A stretch of 64,000 nt of DNA from Mesorhizobium sp. BR1-1-16. GTDB taxonomy: Bacteria; Pseudomonadota; Alphaproteobacteria; Rhizobiales; Kaistiaceae. This document shows, one piece after another, positions 37,068 through 46,127 of this stretch (position 1 is its first letter; each line of letters begins with the position of its first letter). The notes under the pieces are model-generated. The model did no database searches and had not been told where the DNA came from. It worked only from the letters and a program-made list of their open reading frames with translations. The stretch covers positions 186,001 through 250,000 of the forward strand of contig NZ_JAIUIE010000001.1 in NCBI RefSeq assembly GCF_020165495.1. The letters run 5' to 3'. The translations under genes were made by a program, and so were the position numbers.

Positions 37068-37313
37068 CTACGCAGCCTGCGGACAGTCGTCGGCCATAAT
37101 CGAGTAGGCCGCGTCGAACAGTTTCATCGTGATATCGCCATCCATCCGGTCGGGATCGGTAACGGCGTAGTAGATGGCGCGGCGGAGGATCGCGATCGGC
37201 TCGTCGGGATAGGCCCGCCGGATCGCCGCCGCGAGCTCATGCGCGTCACCGGCGCGGCGGGCCATGGCGTCGATCGCCAGTGCCAGTTCTTCGACATGGG
37301 GATCAATCATCAT
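37068..37313 (-). CDS. Small hypothetical protein upstream of ppk2
   Basis: Encodes 81 residues, predicted mostly helical (VEELALAIDAMARRAGDAHELAAAIRRAYPDEPIAILRRAIYYAVTDPDRM). It lies between the RND permease gene and ppk2, on the same strand with short gaps (15 and 30 bases), so it may belong to the same transcript. I do not recognise the family. Confidence 0.62.
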   Translation of the reverse strand: MMIDPHVEELALAIDAMARRAGDAHELAAAIRRAYPDEPIAILRRAIYYAVTDPDRMDGDITMKLFDAAYSIMADDCPQAA

Positions 37314-37328
37314 TCCCTCCTGTCCTGC

Positions 37329-40300
37329 TCATGCCGCCGCTCCGGCCGATCGTGCTTGCGCGGCCGATGGCGGCGGGGGTGCCTCGACGGCCTTCTTGTC
37401 CCGCTTCAGGCCATAGAAGGTGGAGTAGAGCACCGGAACCAGGACCATGGTCAGCAGCGTGCCATAGGTGAGGCCCGCCATGATCACGACGGCAAGGCCG
37501 ATCCAGAAGACGTCCGAAAGCAGTGGGATGACTCCGAGGACGGTGGTGCCGGCGGCCAGCAGCACCGGGCGAAGCCGCGAAACCGCAGCCTCCACCGTCG
37601 CGTCATAGCGATCGAGGCCGCGGTCGATGCCGGCATTGATCTCGTCCAGCAGAACGAGCCCGTTCTTGATCATCATGCCGGCGAGGCTCATAGCCGCGAG
37701 CAGGGCTACGAAGCCGAAGGGCACGCCGGTGACGAGGAGCCCGAAGATGACGCCGGCCAGCGCAAACGGGATGGTAAGTGCGATCACCAGCGGCGGGCGC
37801 AGCGCATTGAACAGCGCCACCATGATGAAGATGGTGATGCCGAGCGCCGGAATCGCACCTGGAAGCAGCGAGGCCTGGCTCTTCGCGCTGTTCTCCTGCT
37901 CACCGCCCCATTCCATGCTGTAGCCGGGCGGCAGCGGCAGCGCCTCGATCTTCGCCCTTACGTCCTGGTAAAGCGTCGGGAAAGTCTTGCCCGGCGCTGC
38001 ATTGGCCTGGACCGTCAGCGTGCGCCGGCGGTCGTACCGGGCGATAACCGCCTCCTGCGGCGCGATGCCGACGCCATCGACGATCTGGGCGAGCGGCACG
38101 CTGCGCGTGTTGGCGATGCCGCGAACGCCGAGCACGTCGATGTCGCCCGGCCGGTCGCGTTCGCTTGCGACATTCCGCATGACGATCGGGATGAGCTCGT
38201 CGCCGTCGCGGAAGGTTCCGATCGGCAGGCCGTCATAGGTGCGCCGGGTCGTCCGCGCGAGATCCTCGCGACTGACACCGGCCCAGGCGGCACGGACGGG
38301 ATTGTAATCGGGCCTGACCTCCAGCACCGCTTGGCGCCAGTCGGTCTGCATCAGCCCTGCATCGGGACTGGCACGCAGAATGGCGAGCACGTCGTCGCCG
38401 AGCCCGCGTAGCACCGAAGGATCAGCCGTGCCGGGGCCACTGATCCTGAGTTCGAATTTCCAGGTGTCGCCGGGGCCGACGCCGAATTTGCGCAGCGGTG
38501 TCAGGGCCGTCGGAAAATTCTCGGTCAGCCAGGGCTGCAACTCGGCGATCAGGCCGTCGATATCGGCGAGGTCACGGACATTGACCACGAGCTGGCCATA
38601 GGCCGAGTTCTGGGCCTCCGGCTCGACCGGCAGATAGAAGCGTGGCGGGCCGGCGCCAACGAAGGTGGCGACTTCGGCGACGCGCGGATCGGCGCGCAGA
38701 TGTTGGTCGATCGCGGCGAGATCGGCCGAGACCCGCTCGATGCGCGTGCCTTCCGGCATCCAGTAATCGACCATGAACTTCGTCATCGCCGCGTCCGGAA
38801 AGAACAGCTTGGTCACGCCGCCGAACGAGCCGAGCGCGGCAATGAGAACCGCGACGGCGATCGCGATGGTGGCAAAGCGAAAACGGATGGCCGTGTGCAG
38901 CAGCCTGCGAAAGCCATTGAAGAATGGCCCGCCAAAAGCCTCCGCGCTTGGACTGCCGGCTGGCTTCAGCATGGCGATGCATTGCAGCGGCGTGACTGTG
39001 ACGGATAGCACCCAGGAGACGAGCAGCGAGATCGCGACGACCGAGAACAGGCTGGCGCAATATTCGCCGGCGCTCTCCTGCGAGGCGAAGATCGGATAGA
39101 AGGCCATGACCGCGATGACGGTCGCGCCGAGGAGGGCCATGGCCGGCTGGCTGGCGGCCTCGATCGCGGCGGCGCGGCGGTCCATGCCCTGATTGATGCG
39201 CACGGCATAGCCGTCGGCGATGACGATGGCATTGTCGACCATCATGCCAAGCGCAATGACCAGCGCACCGAGTGACATCCGCTGCAGGTCGATGCCGAAA
39301 ATTGCCATCAGCAGGAATGTCGCCATGACCGTCAGCATCAGCGCGGTGCCGATCACCACGCCCATGCGCCAGCCGGACGGCACGGTGAGCACGACGAGCA
39401 CGATCAGGATCGATTCGATCAGGCTGATGAAGAAGCCGCGCACCGACTGGTCGATGGTGTCGGATTGCCAGTTGACCTTCTCGACGCCGATCCCGATCGG
39501 CAGATCGAGCATCAGTTCGGCGAGCCTATTGTCGACGGCCTTGCCGACCGTCACGACATTCTCGCCCGGCCGGTTGGTAATGGCGATGCCAATCGCCGGC
39601 CGGCCGTTGAAGCGCATGATCTGGCTCGGCGGATCGACATAACCCTCTCGCACGGTGCCGACATCGCGCAGGCGGATGACCTCATTGTTGCCGCCCTGCG
39701 ATTGCCGGTTGGCATTCTGGAGGAGATCGAGCGCCGTCGGCTGCAAGGCGAGGTCGCTGATTTCCTCGGCGAGGTTGAACGTTCCCGTCGGGACGATGCG
39801 CAGCTTGCTGTCGTTCACATACATCTGGCCGCCATCGACCACGGCATTCTGCGTCGCGAGGGCAGTGGCGATGGTCGCCTCGGAGATCCCGAGCTGGGCG
39901 AGCTGGCTCTGGCGGACATCGACATAGATCTGGCGATCCTGCACGCCCCAGAGATCAACGCGGGCGACGCCGGGCACGAGGCTCAGCTCGCGTTTGAGTT
40001 CGTCGGCATAGGTCTTGAGCTCGCTCGGCGAATAGCCGTCGCTGGTGACGGCGAGCAGCAGTCCGAACACATCTCCGAAATCGTCGATCACTCGCGGCTT
40101 GCCGGCGCCGGGCGGAAGCTCGCGCGCGGCCTCGTCCACGCGGGCGCGCACCTTGTCCCAGATGCCGGGCAGTTCCTCGGAGCTGTAGGAGGCCTTGATG
40201 TTCACCTTGATGCGCGAATGACCGGCGCGGGAAAAGCTCTCCAGCGAATCGAGCTCCTTCAGCCTCTGCAGAGCGAGCTCGATCTTGTCAGTCACCTCCA

Positions 40301-40481
40301 GCTCGACTTCCTCGGGGCTCGCGCCCGGATAACTGGTCGTGACGACGGCGGTCTTGATGGTGAATTCGGGGTCTTCGAGCTGGCCGAGCGTGAAGAAGGC
40401 GGCGAGCCCGCCCATCAGGATCAGCGTGGCCGCAAACCAAGTGACGGTCGGGCGATCGACGGCGAATTCGACGATCTTCAT
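37329..40481 (-). CDS. RND efflux permease (AcrB/HAE-like)
   Basis: Proton-driven inner-membrane efflux pump subunit of 1050 residues, the usual length. It shows the RND pattern: first helix VDRPTVTWFAATLILMGG, two large periplasmic domains, and the helix-4 segment SLGALVIALGMMVDNAIVIADGYAVRI, whose paired Asp-containing motif (here MVDNAIV) carries protons. C-terminal helices include GMMIKNGLVLLDEI. The start at 40481 overlaps the stop of the upstream adaptor gene by four bases (ATGA). Substrate unknown; no outer-membrane channel gene is adjacent. Confidence 0.93.
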   Translation of the reverse strand: MKIVEFAVDRPTVTWFAATLILMGGLAAFFTLGQLEDPEFTIKTAVVTTSYPGASPEEVELEVTDKIELALQRLKELDSLESFSRAGHSRIKVNIKASYSSEELPGIWDKVRARVDEAARELPPGAGKPRVIDDFGDVFGLLLAVTSDGYSPSELKTYADELKRELSLVPGVARVDLWGVQDRQIYVDVRQSQLAQLGISEATIATALATQNAVVDGGQMYVNDSKLRIVPTGTFNLAEEISDLALQPTALDLLQNANRQSQGGNNEVIRLRDVGTVREGYVDPPSQIMRFNGRPAIGIAITNRPGENVVTVGKAVDNRLAELMLDLPIGIGVEKVNWQSDTIDQSVRGFFISLIESILIVLVVLTVPSGWRMGVVIGTALMLTVMATFLLMAIFGIDLQRMSLGALVIALGMMVDNAIVIADGYAVRINQGMDRRAAAIEAASQPAMALLGATVIAVMAFYPIFASQESAGEYCASLFSVVAISLLVSWVLSVTVTPLQCIAMLKPAGSPSAEAFGGPFFNGFRRLLHTAIRFRFATIAIAVAVLIAALGSFGGVTKLFFPDAAMTKFMVDYWMPEGTRIERVSADLAAIDQHLRADPRVAEVATFVGAGPPRFYLPVEPEAQNSAYGQLVVNVRDLADIDGLIAELQPWLTENFPTALTPLRKFGVGPGDTWKFELRISGPGTADPSVLRGLGDDVLAILRASPDAGLMQTDWRQAVLEVRPDYNPVRAAWAGVSREDLARTTRRTYDGLPIGTFRDGDELIPIVMRNVASERDRPGDIDVLGVRGIANTRSVPLAQIVDGVGIAPQEAVIARYDRRRTLTVQANAAPGKTFPTLYQDVRAKIEALPLPPGYSMEWGGEQENSAKSQASLLPGAIPALGITIFIMVALFNALRPPLVIALTIPFALAGVIFGLLVTGVPFGFVALLAAMSLAGMMIKNGLVLLDEINAGIDRGLDRYDATVEAAVSRLRPVLLAAGTTVLGVIPLLSDVFWIGLAVVIMAGLTYGTLLTMVLVPVLYSTFYGLKRDKKAVEAPPPPSAAQARSAGAAA

Positions 40482-41611
40482 GATTTCGTCCCCGCCGCAG
40501 GCTGCGAGGGCGCGATCGCCGTGTCGGGAAGGCGGACGAACTCGCCTTCGGTGAGGCTGTTGGCTCCGGCGGTCACGACCCATTCGCCGGCCTTGAGCCC
40601 ATCGGTGACCTGGAGACCGCCCTGTACGACGCGACCCACGGTGACAGGGCGGAGCGAAACCTTGCCCGTCGCCTTGTCGACGATCCAGACGGCGAGCGGC
40701 GCCTTGCCCGGATCGAGGGGGCGGAGCGCCGCCGGCGGCACGACGAGCTGCTTCGCGGCCTCGCCTTCATCGACGCTCGCGACGCGGAAATTGCCGGCCA
40801 TGCCAGGCAGGATCACGACATTGGCGTCGGGGGATTGGTCGATTGCGATGGTGACGGGGTAGGTCCGCGTCAGCTGCGACGCCTCGGTGCCGATCTCGAC
40901 CACCTTTCCCTTCAGAACCACATCCGGAAAGGCGTCGAAGCGAGCTTCCATGTCGCCAACGAGCGGCACCAGCGAGATCAGCGTTTCGGGAACGTCGATG
41001 ACGGCCTCGATCTCGCGCAGATTCAGAAGGCGCACGATCTGCTGCTGCGCCCGCACCTCCTCGAACACCTCGGGATAGATGGCGACGACCCGCCCGGCGA
41101 ACGGCGCCGTCAGCACGGTCCGGTCGAGATCGATCTGGGCGCGCTGCAATGCCGAGCGCACGGACTCGACCCGCGCCGCGGCGCCTTGCCGGGCGCTGAG
41201 CGCATCATCGCCCCGCGCCTTCGGATAGGTTCCGCTCTCCACCAGCGGCAGGATACGGTCATACTGGTCGCTCTTCAGCTGCAGATCGGCATTGGCCTGG
41301 TCGAGATCAGACCGAAGTCGTTCCATCTCCGCGCGATACGAGCTGTCGTCGAGGGTTGCCACCGTCGCGCTCTGCTCGACCTTCTGGCCGACTTTCACCG
41401 GCAGCGAGAAGATCTGCCCGGAGACGCGAAACGAGAGCATCGCCTCCTGCGCCGCCTTGGCGAGGCCAGGGAATTGCCGTTGGCCGAGCTCGGTCGCGGC
41501 GCCGACCTGGATCGCGGAAACAGGACGCGGCGGAGCGATCTTCGCCTCTTCCTTGTCCGAACATGCCGCGAGCAGCACGAGCAGCGGCAGCGCGAGAATG
41601 ATCGTCTTCAT
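40478..41611 (-). CDS. RND periplasmic adaptor lipoprotein
   Basis: Membrane fusion protein of 377 residues linking the RND permease to an outer-membrane channel. The signal MKTIILALPLLVLLAACSDK has the lipobox LAAC, so it is lipid-anchored. The barrel-sandwich/lipoyl halves (SFRVSGQIFSLPVKVGQKV and VLTAPFAGRVVAIYPEVFEEV) flank an alpha-helical hairpin rich in Ala, Gln and Arg. It heads the efflux operon. A perfect inverted repeat at 41678-41700 lies 67 bases upstream and is a candidate operator. Confidence 0.92.
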   Translation of the reverse strand: MKTIILALPLLVLLAACSDKEEAKIAPPRPVSAIQVGAATELGQRQFPGLAKAAQEAMLSFRVSGQIFSLPVKVGQKVEQSATVATLDDSSYRAEMERLRSDLDQANADLQLKSDQYDRILPLVESGTYPKARGDDALSARQGAAARVESVRSALQRAQIDLDRTVLTAPFAGRVVAIYPEVFEEVRAQQQIVRLLNLREIEAVIDVPETLISLVPLVGDMEARFDAFPDVVLKGKVVEIGTEASQLTRTYPVTIAIDQSPDANVVILPGMAGNFRVASVDEGEAAKQLVVPPAALRPLDPGKAPLAVWIVDKATGKVSLRPVTVGRVVQGGLQVTDGLKAGEWVVTAGANSLTEGEFVRLPDTAIAPSQPAAGTKS

Positions 41612-41677
41612 GTTTGCGCCTCATCGCGACCACCCGAGCGATTGTTCTCGCGTGCACAAGGAGATGTACCCGTCAAA

Positions 41678-41700
41678 ATTGATATGCGCGCCATATCAAT
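41678..41700. promoter_or_regulatory. Perfect inverted repeat, candidate operator of the efflux operon
   Basis: Arms ATTGATATG (41678-41686) and CATATCAAT (41692-41700) are perfect inverse complements around a five-base CGCGC centre. The size and symmetry suit a dimeric repressor such as TetR or MarR type. No regulator gene is adjacent, so the regulator must be encoded elsewhere. Confidence 0.6.
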
Positions 41701-41835
41701 AATAGTATGGCCGTACATGCATGCATCGATTGCAGATGGCGTGTACATTCTTCCAATCCATGCAGAAAGCGCGCGCCAACTTGATGGAAGTTCAAGCACA
41801 TTACAGTCAAATATGACACTAGAGGATAATTCGAT

Positions 41836-41877
41836 TTGATCCACGTCAATGTCTTGTTGGCGGCATGAAGTATTAAT
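41836..41877 (+). promoter_or_regulatory. FNR/FixK-type box and -10 element of the V-ATPase operon
   Basis: TTGAT-CCAC-GTCAA (41836-41849) differs from the FNR/Anr/FixK consensus TTGAT-N4-ATCAA at one base. TATTAAT (41871-41877) follows. If transcription starts near 41884, the box centre lies at about -41.5 and the -10 is in register, the arrangement of class II FNR-activated promoters. This implies induction under low oxygen. Leader to the first ATG about 32 bases. Confidence 0.65.
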
Positions 41878-41915
41878 GCGCTGCAGCAAGTGCGTTGCGG
41901 GAGGACGGTTCGGCG

Positions 41916-43265
41916 ATGTCTTTGGTGCCGATCACCTATGACCGGGTTCTGTCCATCATCGGCGATGTCCTCAGGATCGCCCTGCCGCCAGGTACGGCCG
42001 AGGATCCGAACGGCCCCCGCTTCGGAGATCTCGCGCTTGTCGGCGACGCCGGCGAGCTGCCGCGCCTTGCTCAGGTTGTGAAGCTTGCCGAAGGCGAGGC
42101 CTCGCTGCAGATCTTCCCTGGCTCACGCGGGCTCTCGACCCGCAGCCGGACCCGCTTCCTCGGCCATCCGCCCGAGGTTGCCTTCTCGCCGAACATCTTC
42201 GGCCGCGTCTTCGATGGTGCCGGCCGCGTGTCCGATGGCGGGCCGGCGCTCGACGACGAGCCGGTGGTCGAAATCGCCGGCCCCTCCGCCAATCCGGCGC
42301 GCCGGGCGCTCGCCTCACGCATGATCCGCACCGACGTTCCGATGATCGACGTGTTCAACTGCCTCGTCGAAAGCCAGAAGATCCCGATCTTCTCCACATC
42401 CGGGGAGCCGCATGACACGCTGCTCGCCCGCATCGGCATCCAGGCCGATGCCGATGTCGTCGTCTTCGGCGGCCTGGGCCTCGGATTCGACGAGTTCTGG
42501 CGTTTTCGCACGGCCTTCGAGGATGCTGGCGTGTTCGGCCGCACGGTGATGTTCGTCAACCAGGCTTCCGATCCGGTGCTGGAACGATTGCTGGTCCCGG
42601 ACATGGCGCTCGCCGTGGCCGAGAAGTTCGCCAGCGAGCAGAAGAAGCGCGTGCTGGTACTTTTGACCGACATGACTGCCTTCGCCGACGCGCTGAAGGA
42701 AGTCGGTATCGCACTCGACCGGGTTCCCTCGAACCGCGGCTATCTCGGCGACCTCTACTCACAACTGGCCCGCCGCTACGAAAAGGCGGCCGTGTTCCCC
42801 GGCGGCGGGTCGGTCACGATCCTCTCCGTCACCAGCATGCCGGGCGGCGACGTCACGCATCCTGTGCCCGATAACACCGGCTACATCACAGAAGGGCAGT
42901 TCTATCTGCGTGGCGGCCGGATCGATCCGTTCGGCTCGCTGTCGCGGCTTAAGCAACACGTCATCGGCAAAGAGACGCGCGAGGACCATAGCGCGGTCAT
43001 GAACACGATGATCCGGCTCTATTCGGGCGCGCGGGATGCCCAGCGCAAGCAGGCGATGGCGTTCGCGATGTCCGATCTTGATAACAGGCTGCTGAAATTC
43101 GGCGCCCTGTTCGAGGCGCGCTTCATGGATCTGGCGGTGTCGATACCGCTCGACGCGGCGCTCGATCTTGGCTGGGCGACCATGGCGGAATGTTTTTCGC
43201 CCGAGGAACTGCTGGTTCGCCAGAACCTGCTCGACAAATACTATCCCGCCCGGAAGGCGGCCTGA
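41916..43265 (+). CDS. atpB: V/A-type ATPase subunit B
   Basis: Non-catalytic nucleotide-binding subunit of the V1 head, 449 residues, alternating with subunit A. V-type B features: SPNIFGRVFDGAGRVSDGGPAL, RTDVPMIDVFNCLVESQKIPIFSTSGEPHD in the place of a Walker A loop (no GxxxxGKT), VLLTDMTAFADALKEV and NRGYLGDLYSQLARRYEKA. It is first in the operon, an unusual position. Start 41916 has GGGAGGA upstream; an in-frame TTG at 41895 is rejected. The symbol follows V/A-type naming. Confidence 0.93.
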   Translation: MSLVPITYDRVLSIIGDVLRIALPPGTAEDPNGPRFGDLALVGDAGELPRLAQVVKLAEGEASLQIFPGSRGLSTRSRTRFLGHPPEVAFSPNIFGRVFDGAGRVSDGGPALDDEPVVEIAGPSANPARRALASRMIRTDVPMIDVFNCLVESQKIPIFSTSGEPHDTLLARIGIQADADVVVFGGLGLGFDEFWRFRTAFEDAGVFGRTVMFVNQASDPVLERLLVPDMALAVAEKFASEQKKRVLVLLTDMTAFADALKEVGIALDRVPSNRGYLGDLYSQLARRYEKAAVFPGGGSVTILSVTSMPGGDVTHPVPDNTGYITEGQFYLRGGRIDPFGSLSRLKQHVIGKETREDHSAVMNTMIRLYSGARDAQRKQAMAFAMSDLDNRLLKFGALFEARFMDLAVSIPLDAALDLGWATMAECFSPEELLVRQNLLDKYYPARKAA

Positions 43266-43267
43266 TC

Positions 43268-43885
43268 ATGGCCCGCATCCCGCTCAGCAAATCGCAGTTG
43301 CGCAAGGAGAAGGAAAATCTCGTCTCCTTCCGCCGTTATCTGCCGGCGTTGGACTTGAAGCGCCAGCAATTGATGGGCGAGCGGGTGCGTGCCGAACGTG
43401 GCATCGGCGAAGCCGAGCGCAAGGCCGCGGCGGCCGCGAGCGAAGCCGGCGCGGCATTGCCGATGCTGGCCGACGAGCGCATCGACGTGGCCGGACTGGT
43501 CACGATCAGGCAGGTTCGGCTTGGCACGCAGAATGTCGCCGGCGTCAAGCTGCCCGTGGTCGAGGCCATCGAAGTCGAGCGGGCGCCCTACGGCCGCATG
43601 GTGCGGCCGCATTGGGTCGATGCCCTGGTGCAGCATCTCGAAGCGGCCATCCGTTTGTCGGTTGAGGTCGAGGTGGCGCGCCAGCGTGTCGACGCGCTGC
43701 GCAAGGCGGTCGCGACAGTGACGCAGCGCGTCAACCTCTTCGACAAGGTGCTCATCCCCGAGACCGAACGAAACATCCGCCACATCCTCGTCTATCTCGG
43801 CGATGCCGAGCGCGCAGCCGTCGTCGGCGCCAAGATCGCCAAGCGCGCCCGCCAGGCACGCTCGGCGTCGGAGGCGCAGCCATGA
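43268..43885 (+). CDS. atpD: V/A-type ATPase subunit D
   Basis: Central stalk (rotor axle) subunit, 205 residues. The N-terminal helix RIPLSKSQLRKEKENLVSFRRYLPALDLKRQQLM and the C-terminal helix ALRKAVATVTQRVNLFDKVLIPETERNIRHILVYLGDAER are the two arms of the coiled coil that turn inside the A3B3 head; the latter motif is diagnostic. It begins two bases after the subunit B stop. The frame opens upstream to 43190 inside the B gene; ATG 43268 matches the family start. Confidence 0.93.
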   Translation: MARIPLSKSQLRKEKENLVSFRRYLPALDLKRQQLMGERVRAERGIGEAERKAAAAASEAGAALPMLADERIDVAGLVTIRQVRLGTQNVAGVKLPVVEAIEVERAPYGRMVRPHWVDALVQHLEAAIRLSVEVEVARQRVDALRKAVATVTQRVNLFDKVLIPETERNIRHILVYLGDAERAAVVGAKIAKRARQARSASEAQP

Positions 43886-45675
43886 GCATCGCACCGATGT
43901 GCCGCGTTACGATCTGTGGACCACTCGCCGAGAAGGAGCCGATCCTCGACGCCTTGCAGGGGCTTGGCGTCCTGCACGCGGTGCCGCTGAAGGCGCCCGA
44001 TCCGCTGGCGCCGATCGATGCGGCCGGGCGACGCCGCGCCGAGATGGCCTTCCGCCATATCAGCGAGGCGCCGGAGCAGCTGCGGATCTATCGCAAGGGA
44101 ACCGCCTTCGACGTCGACGCAGTGATCGCCGCAATCACGGCCAACCGGCTCAGACTGAAGCAGCTCTCCGATCGCCGGGACGCACTCGTGGCGCGCATTG
44201 AGGATGTTTCGGATTGGGGCGAGTTCCGCTTCCCCGAACCGGCGGCGCTTGGCGGTCAGCGGTTCTGGTTCTATTGCGTGCCTGTCAGGCAGAGAACGAC
44301 GCTGGCTGCCCTGGTGCTTCCCTGGGCGATCGTCGGCCGCGCGCCAGACCGGCTGTTCGTCGTCGTGATCGCGCCCGACGAACCGCCTGTCGACTTGCTG
44401 CCGGTGCACCGCGTCCATATGGGCGCGAAGCCGCTGACCGAGCTTCGGGATGAACTCGACGCGGTGGAGATCGAGATCGAGCGGTCGGGCGCCGAGCGGG
44501 GCGAACTGACACGCTGGCGGCTGCTCCTGGCGCAGGACCTCGCCGCTGCCGAGGACAGGGACGCCCGCAACGCGCTCGCCGCCGAGACGCTCGACCGCGA
44601 GGCGCTGTTCGCCATCGCCGGTTGGGCACCGGAGGCGAGCCGTCCCCAGATCGAGCGCTTCGCCGGTGGGAGCCGCGCCGCGGTCGTCTTCGACGCGCCC
44701 GGCGAGGATGACCGGCCGCCGACCCTGCTGCAAACCGCAGATCCGCGCTTCGGCGCCGGCAGCGACTTGACCAATTTCTACACGACGCCTTCCTATCGCA
44801 GCTGGGACCCGAGTTTCATCGTTCTCGTCTCCTTCGCGATCTTCTTCGCGATGATCATGGCCGATGCCGGCTATGCGCTCGTCATAGGCCTCATCACCGC
44901 GTTCTACTGGAAGCGTATGGGCGCGACCGCGAGCGGGCGCAGGTTCCGCATCATGCTGGCGATGATCACGGTCGCATGCCTCGTCTATGGCGTGATGGCA
45001 GGGTCCTATTTCGGCGTCGCGCCACGCAAGGGCAGCTTCCTTGCCGCCATGGCGCCGATCGACATCACGTCGTTCGACGCGATGATGAAGCTGTCGGTGC
45101 TCATCGGCGCTGTTCATGTCGGCATCGCGCTCGCCATGGCCACATGGCGGAAGCGGTCCTCGCTCGCCGCGCTCAGTTCCGGCGGCTGGATCGTCGTGAT
45201 CGCCGGCGGCCTTGCGATGTGGCTCGGCGAAGGGGCTCTCAAGGGCGCGGGGCCTCTTCTCCTCGTCGCGGGGTTTGGCGCGGTCTTCGTCGGCGGTGCC
45301 GCCGGTCGCAAGGTGACCGGGCCGAAGGACTGGCTGCTCAAGGCGGTCGATGGGCTGATGGGGCTTACGTCAGTCACCAAGCTCTTCGGCGACATTCTCT
45401 CCTATCTGCGGCTGTTCGCGCTCGGCCTTGCCAGCGCCTCGCTCGCCACGACCTTCAACACGATGGCGACAGGGGTCGATCTCGCGCGACCCGGCCTTGG
45501 ACTGCTGCTGTCGATCCTGATCCTCGCCTTCGGCCACGCCATCAACTTCGTCATCGGCATCATGGGCGGCGTCGTGCACGGCCTGCGGCTCAACTACATC
45601 GAATTCTTCGGATGGGGCCTTCCTGACGAAGGCTACCCGTTCAGCGCATTCGCCAAGAAGGAGATCCGCGAATGA
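43882..45675 (+). CDS. atpI: V/A-type ATPase subunit I
   Basis: Stator membrane subunit equivalent to eukaryotic subunit a, 597 residues. The N-terminal ~300 residues are soluble with coiled-coil parts; the C-terminal half has about seven membrane helices, from PSFIVLVSFAIFFAMIMADAGYALVIGLI on. The motif ILSYLRLFALGLASASLA carries Arg510, the residue expected to face the ion-binding Glu of subunit K. It also shows AGSYFGV, as in other I subunits. It overlaps the D gene by four bases (ATGA). Confidence 0.93.
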   Translation: MSIAPMCRVTICGPLAEKEPILDALQGLGVLHAVPLKAPDPLAPIDAAGRRRAEMAFRHISEAPEQLRIYRKGTAFDVDAVIAAITANRLRLKQLSDRRDALVARIEDVSDWGEFRFPEPAALGGQRFWFYCVPVRQRTTLAALVLPWAIVGRAPDRLFVVVIAPDEPPVDLLPVHRVHMGAKPLTELRDELDAVEIEIERSGAERGELTRWRLLLAQDLAAAEDRDARNALAAETLDREALFAIAGWAPEASRPQIERFAGGSRAAVVFDAPGEDDRPPTLLQTADPRFGAGSDLTNFYTTPSYRSWDPSFIVLVSFAIFFAMIMADAGYALVIGLITAFYWKRMGATASGRRFRIMLAMITVACLVYGVMAGSYFGVAPRKGSFLAAMAPIDITSFDAMMKLSVLIGAVHVGIALAMATWRKRSSLAALSSGGWIVVIAGGLAMWLGEGALKGAGPLLLVAGFGAVFVGGAAGRKVTGPKDWLLKAVDGLMGLTSVTKLFGDILSYLRLFALGLASASLATTFNTMATGVDLARPGLGLLLSILILAFGHAINFVIGIMGGVVHGLRLNYIEFFGWGLPDEGYPFSAFAKKEIRE

Positions 45676-46118
45676 ACGAGCTCATGGTCATTCTCGGATG
45701 GCTCGGCGTGTTTTCGCCCGTCGGTCTCGGGGCGATTGGCAGCGCCATCGGCGTTGCTGTCGCGGGTCAGGCGGCGATCGGTGCGATGCTGGAGACCGAC
45801 AGCGGCTATGGCCGGTTCGTCGGTGTCGCCGCCATCCCGTCATCGACCGTCATCTACGGCATCGTGGTGATGTTCGCGCTGCAGCGGACGATCACGCCGG
45901 AGAACGGCGCTGGCCTTTTCGCGATCGGCATCCTGACCGGCCTCGCGCTGGCCTATGTCGCCGTCTGGCAGGGCAAGGCCTGCGCCAGCGCCATTTCGGC
46001 GTCGAAGTCCAAGCCGGAGATCTTCGGCCTGGCGCTTGCGCCGGCCGCCATCGTCGAGGGCTTCGCGGTGTTCACCTTCGTCTTCGCCCTCGTCCTCGCC
46101 GGCAACATCAAGGGATAG
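45672..46118 (+). CDS. atpK: V/A-type ATPase subunit K (rotor ring proteolipid)
   Basis: Membrane rotor ring subunit of 148 residues with four helices, the duplicated hairpin (~16 kDa) form. The ion-carrying Glu is Glu129 in APAAIVEGFAVFTFVFAL of helix 4; Gln100 in AVWQGKACASAI matches the helix-3 Gln of Enterococcus NtpK. The helix-2 site reads IPSSTVIYGIV where NtpK has PGTQ, so the Thr/Gln sodium ligands are replaced by Ser/Thr; whether it moves H+ or Na+ is open. The start overlaps the I gene by four bases. Confidence 0.92.
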   Translation: MNELMVILGWLGVFSPVGLGAIGSAIGVAVAGQAAIGAMLETDSGYGRFVGVAAIPSSTVIYGIVVMFALQRTITPENGAGLFAIGILTGLALAYVAVWQGKACASAISASKSKPEIFGLALAPAAIVEGFAVFTFVFALVLAGNIKG

Positions 46119-46127
46119 GAGGCCGGC

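Larger units (their letters stand above)
41612..41915. other. Divergent regulatory region between efflux and V-ATPase operons
   Basis: These 304 bases hold no gene. The region is visibly richer in A and T than its surroundings. It contains a perfect inverted repeat (41678-41700) near the efflux side, three copies of a GTAC-centred motif (ATGTAC at 41664, GTACAT at 41713, and GTGTACAT near 41740), and a FNR/FixK-like box plus -10 element (41836-41877) near the V-ATPase side. Confidence 0.7.

Noticed and set aside
43792-45117. 441-codon open frame antisense to V-ATPase subunit I
   Set aside because: Shadow frame; subunit I has diagnostic motifs and four-base overlaps with its neighbours. The same applies to the antisense frame at 47860-49179 opposite subunit A.
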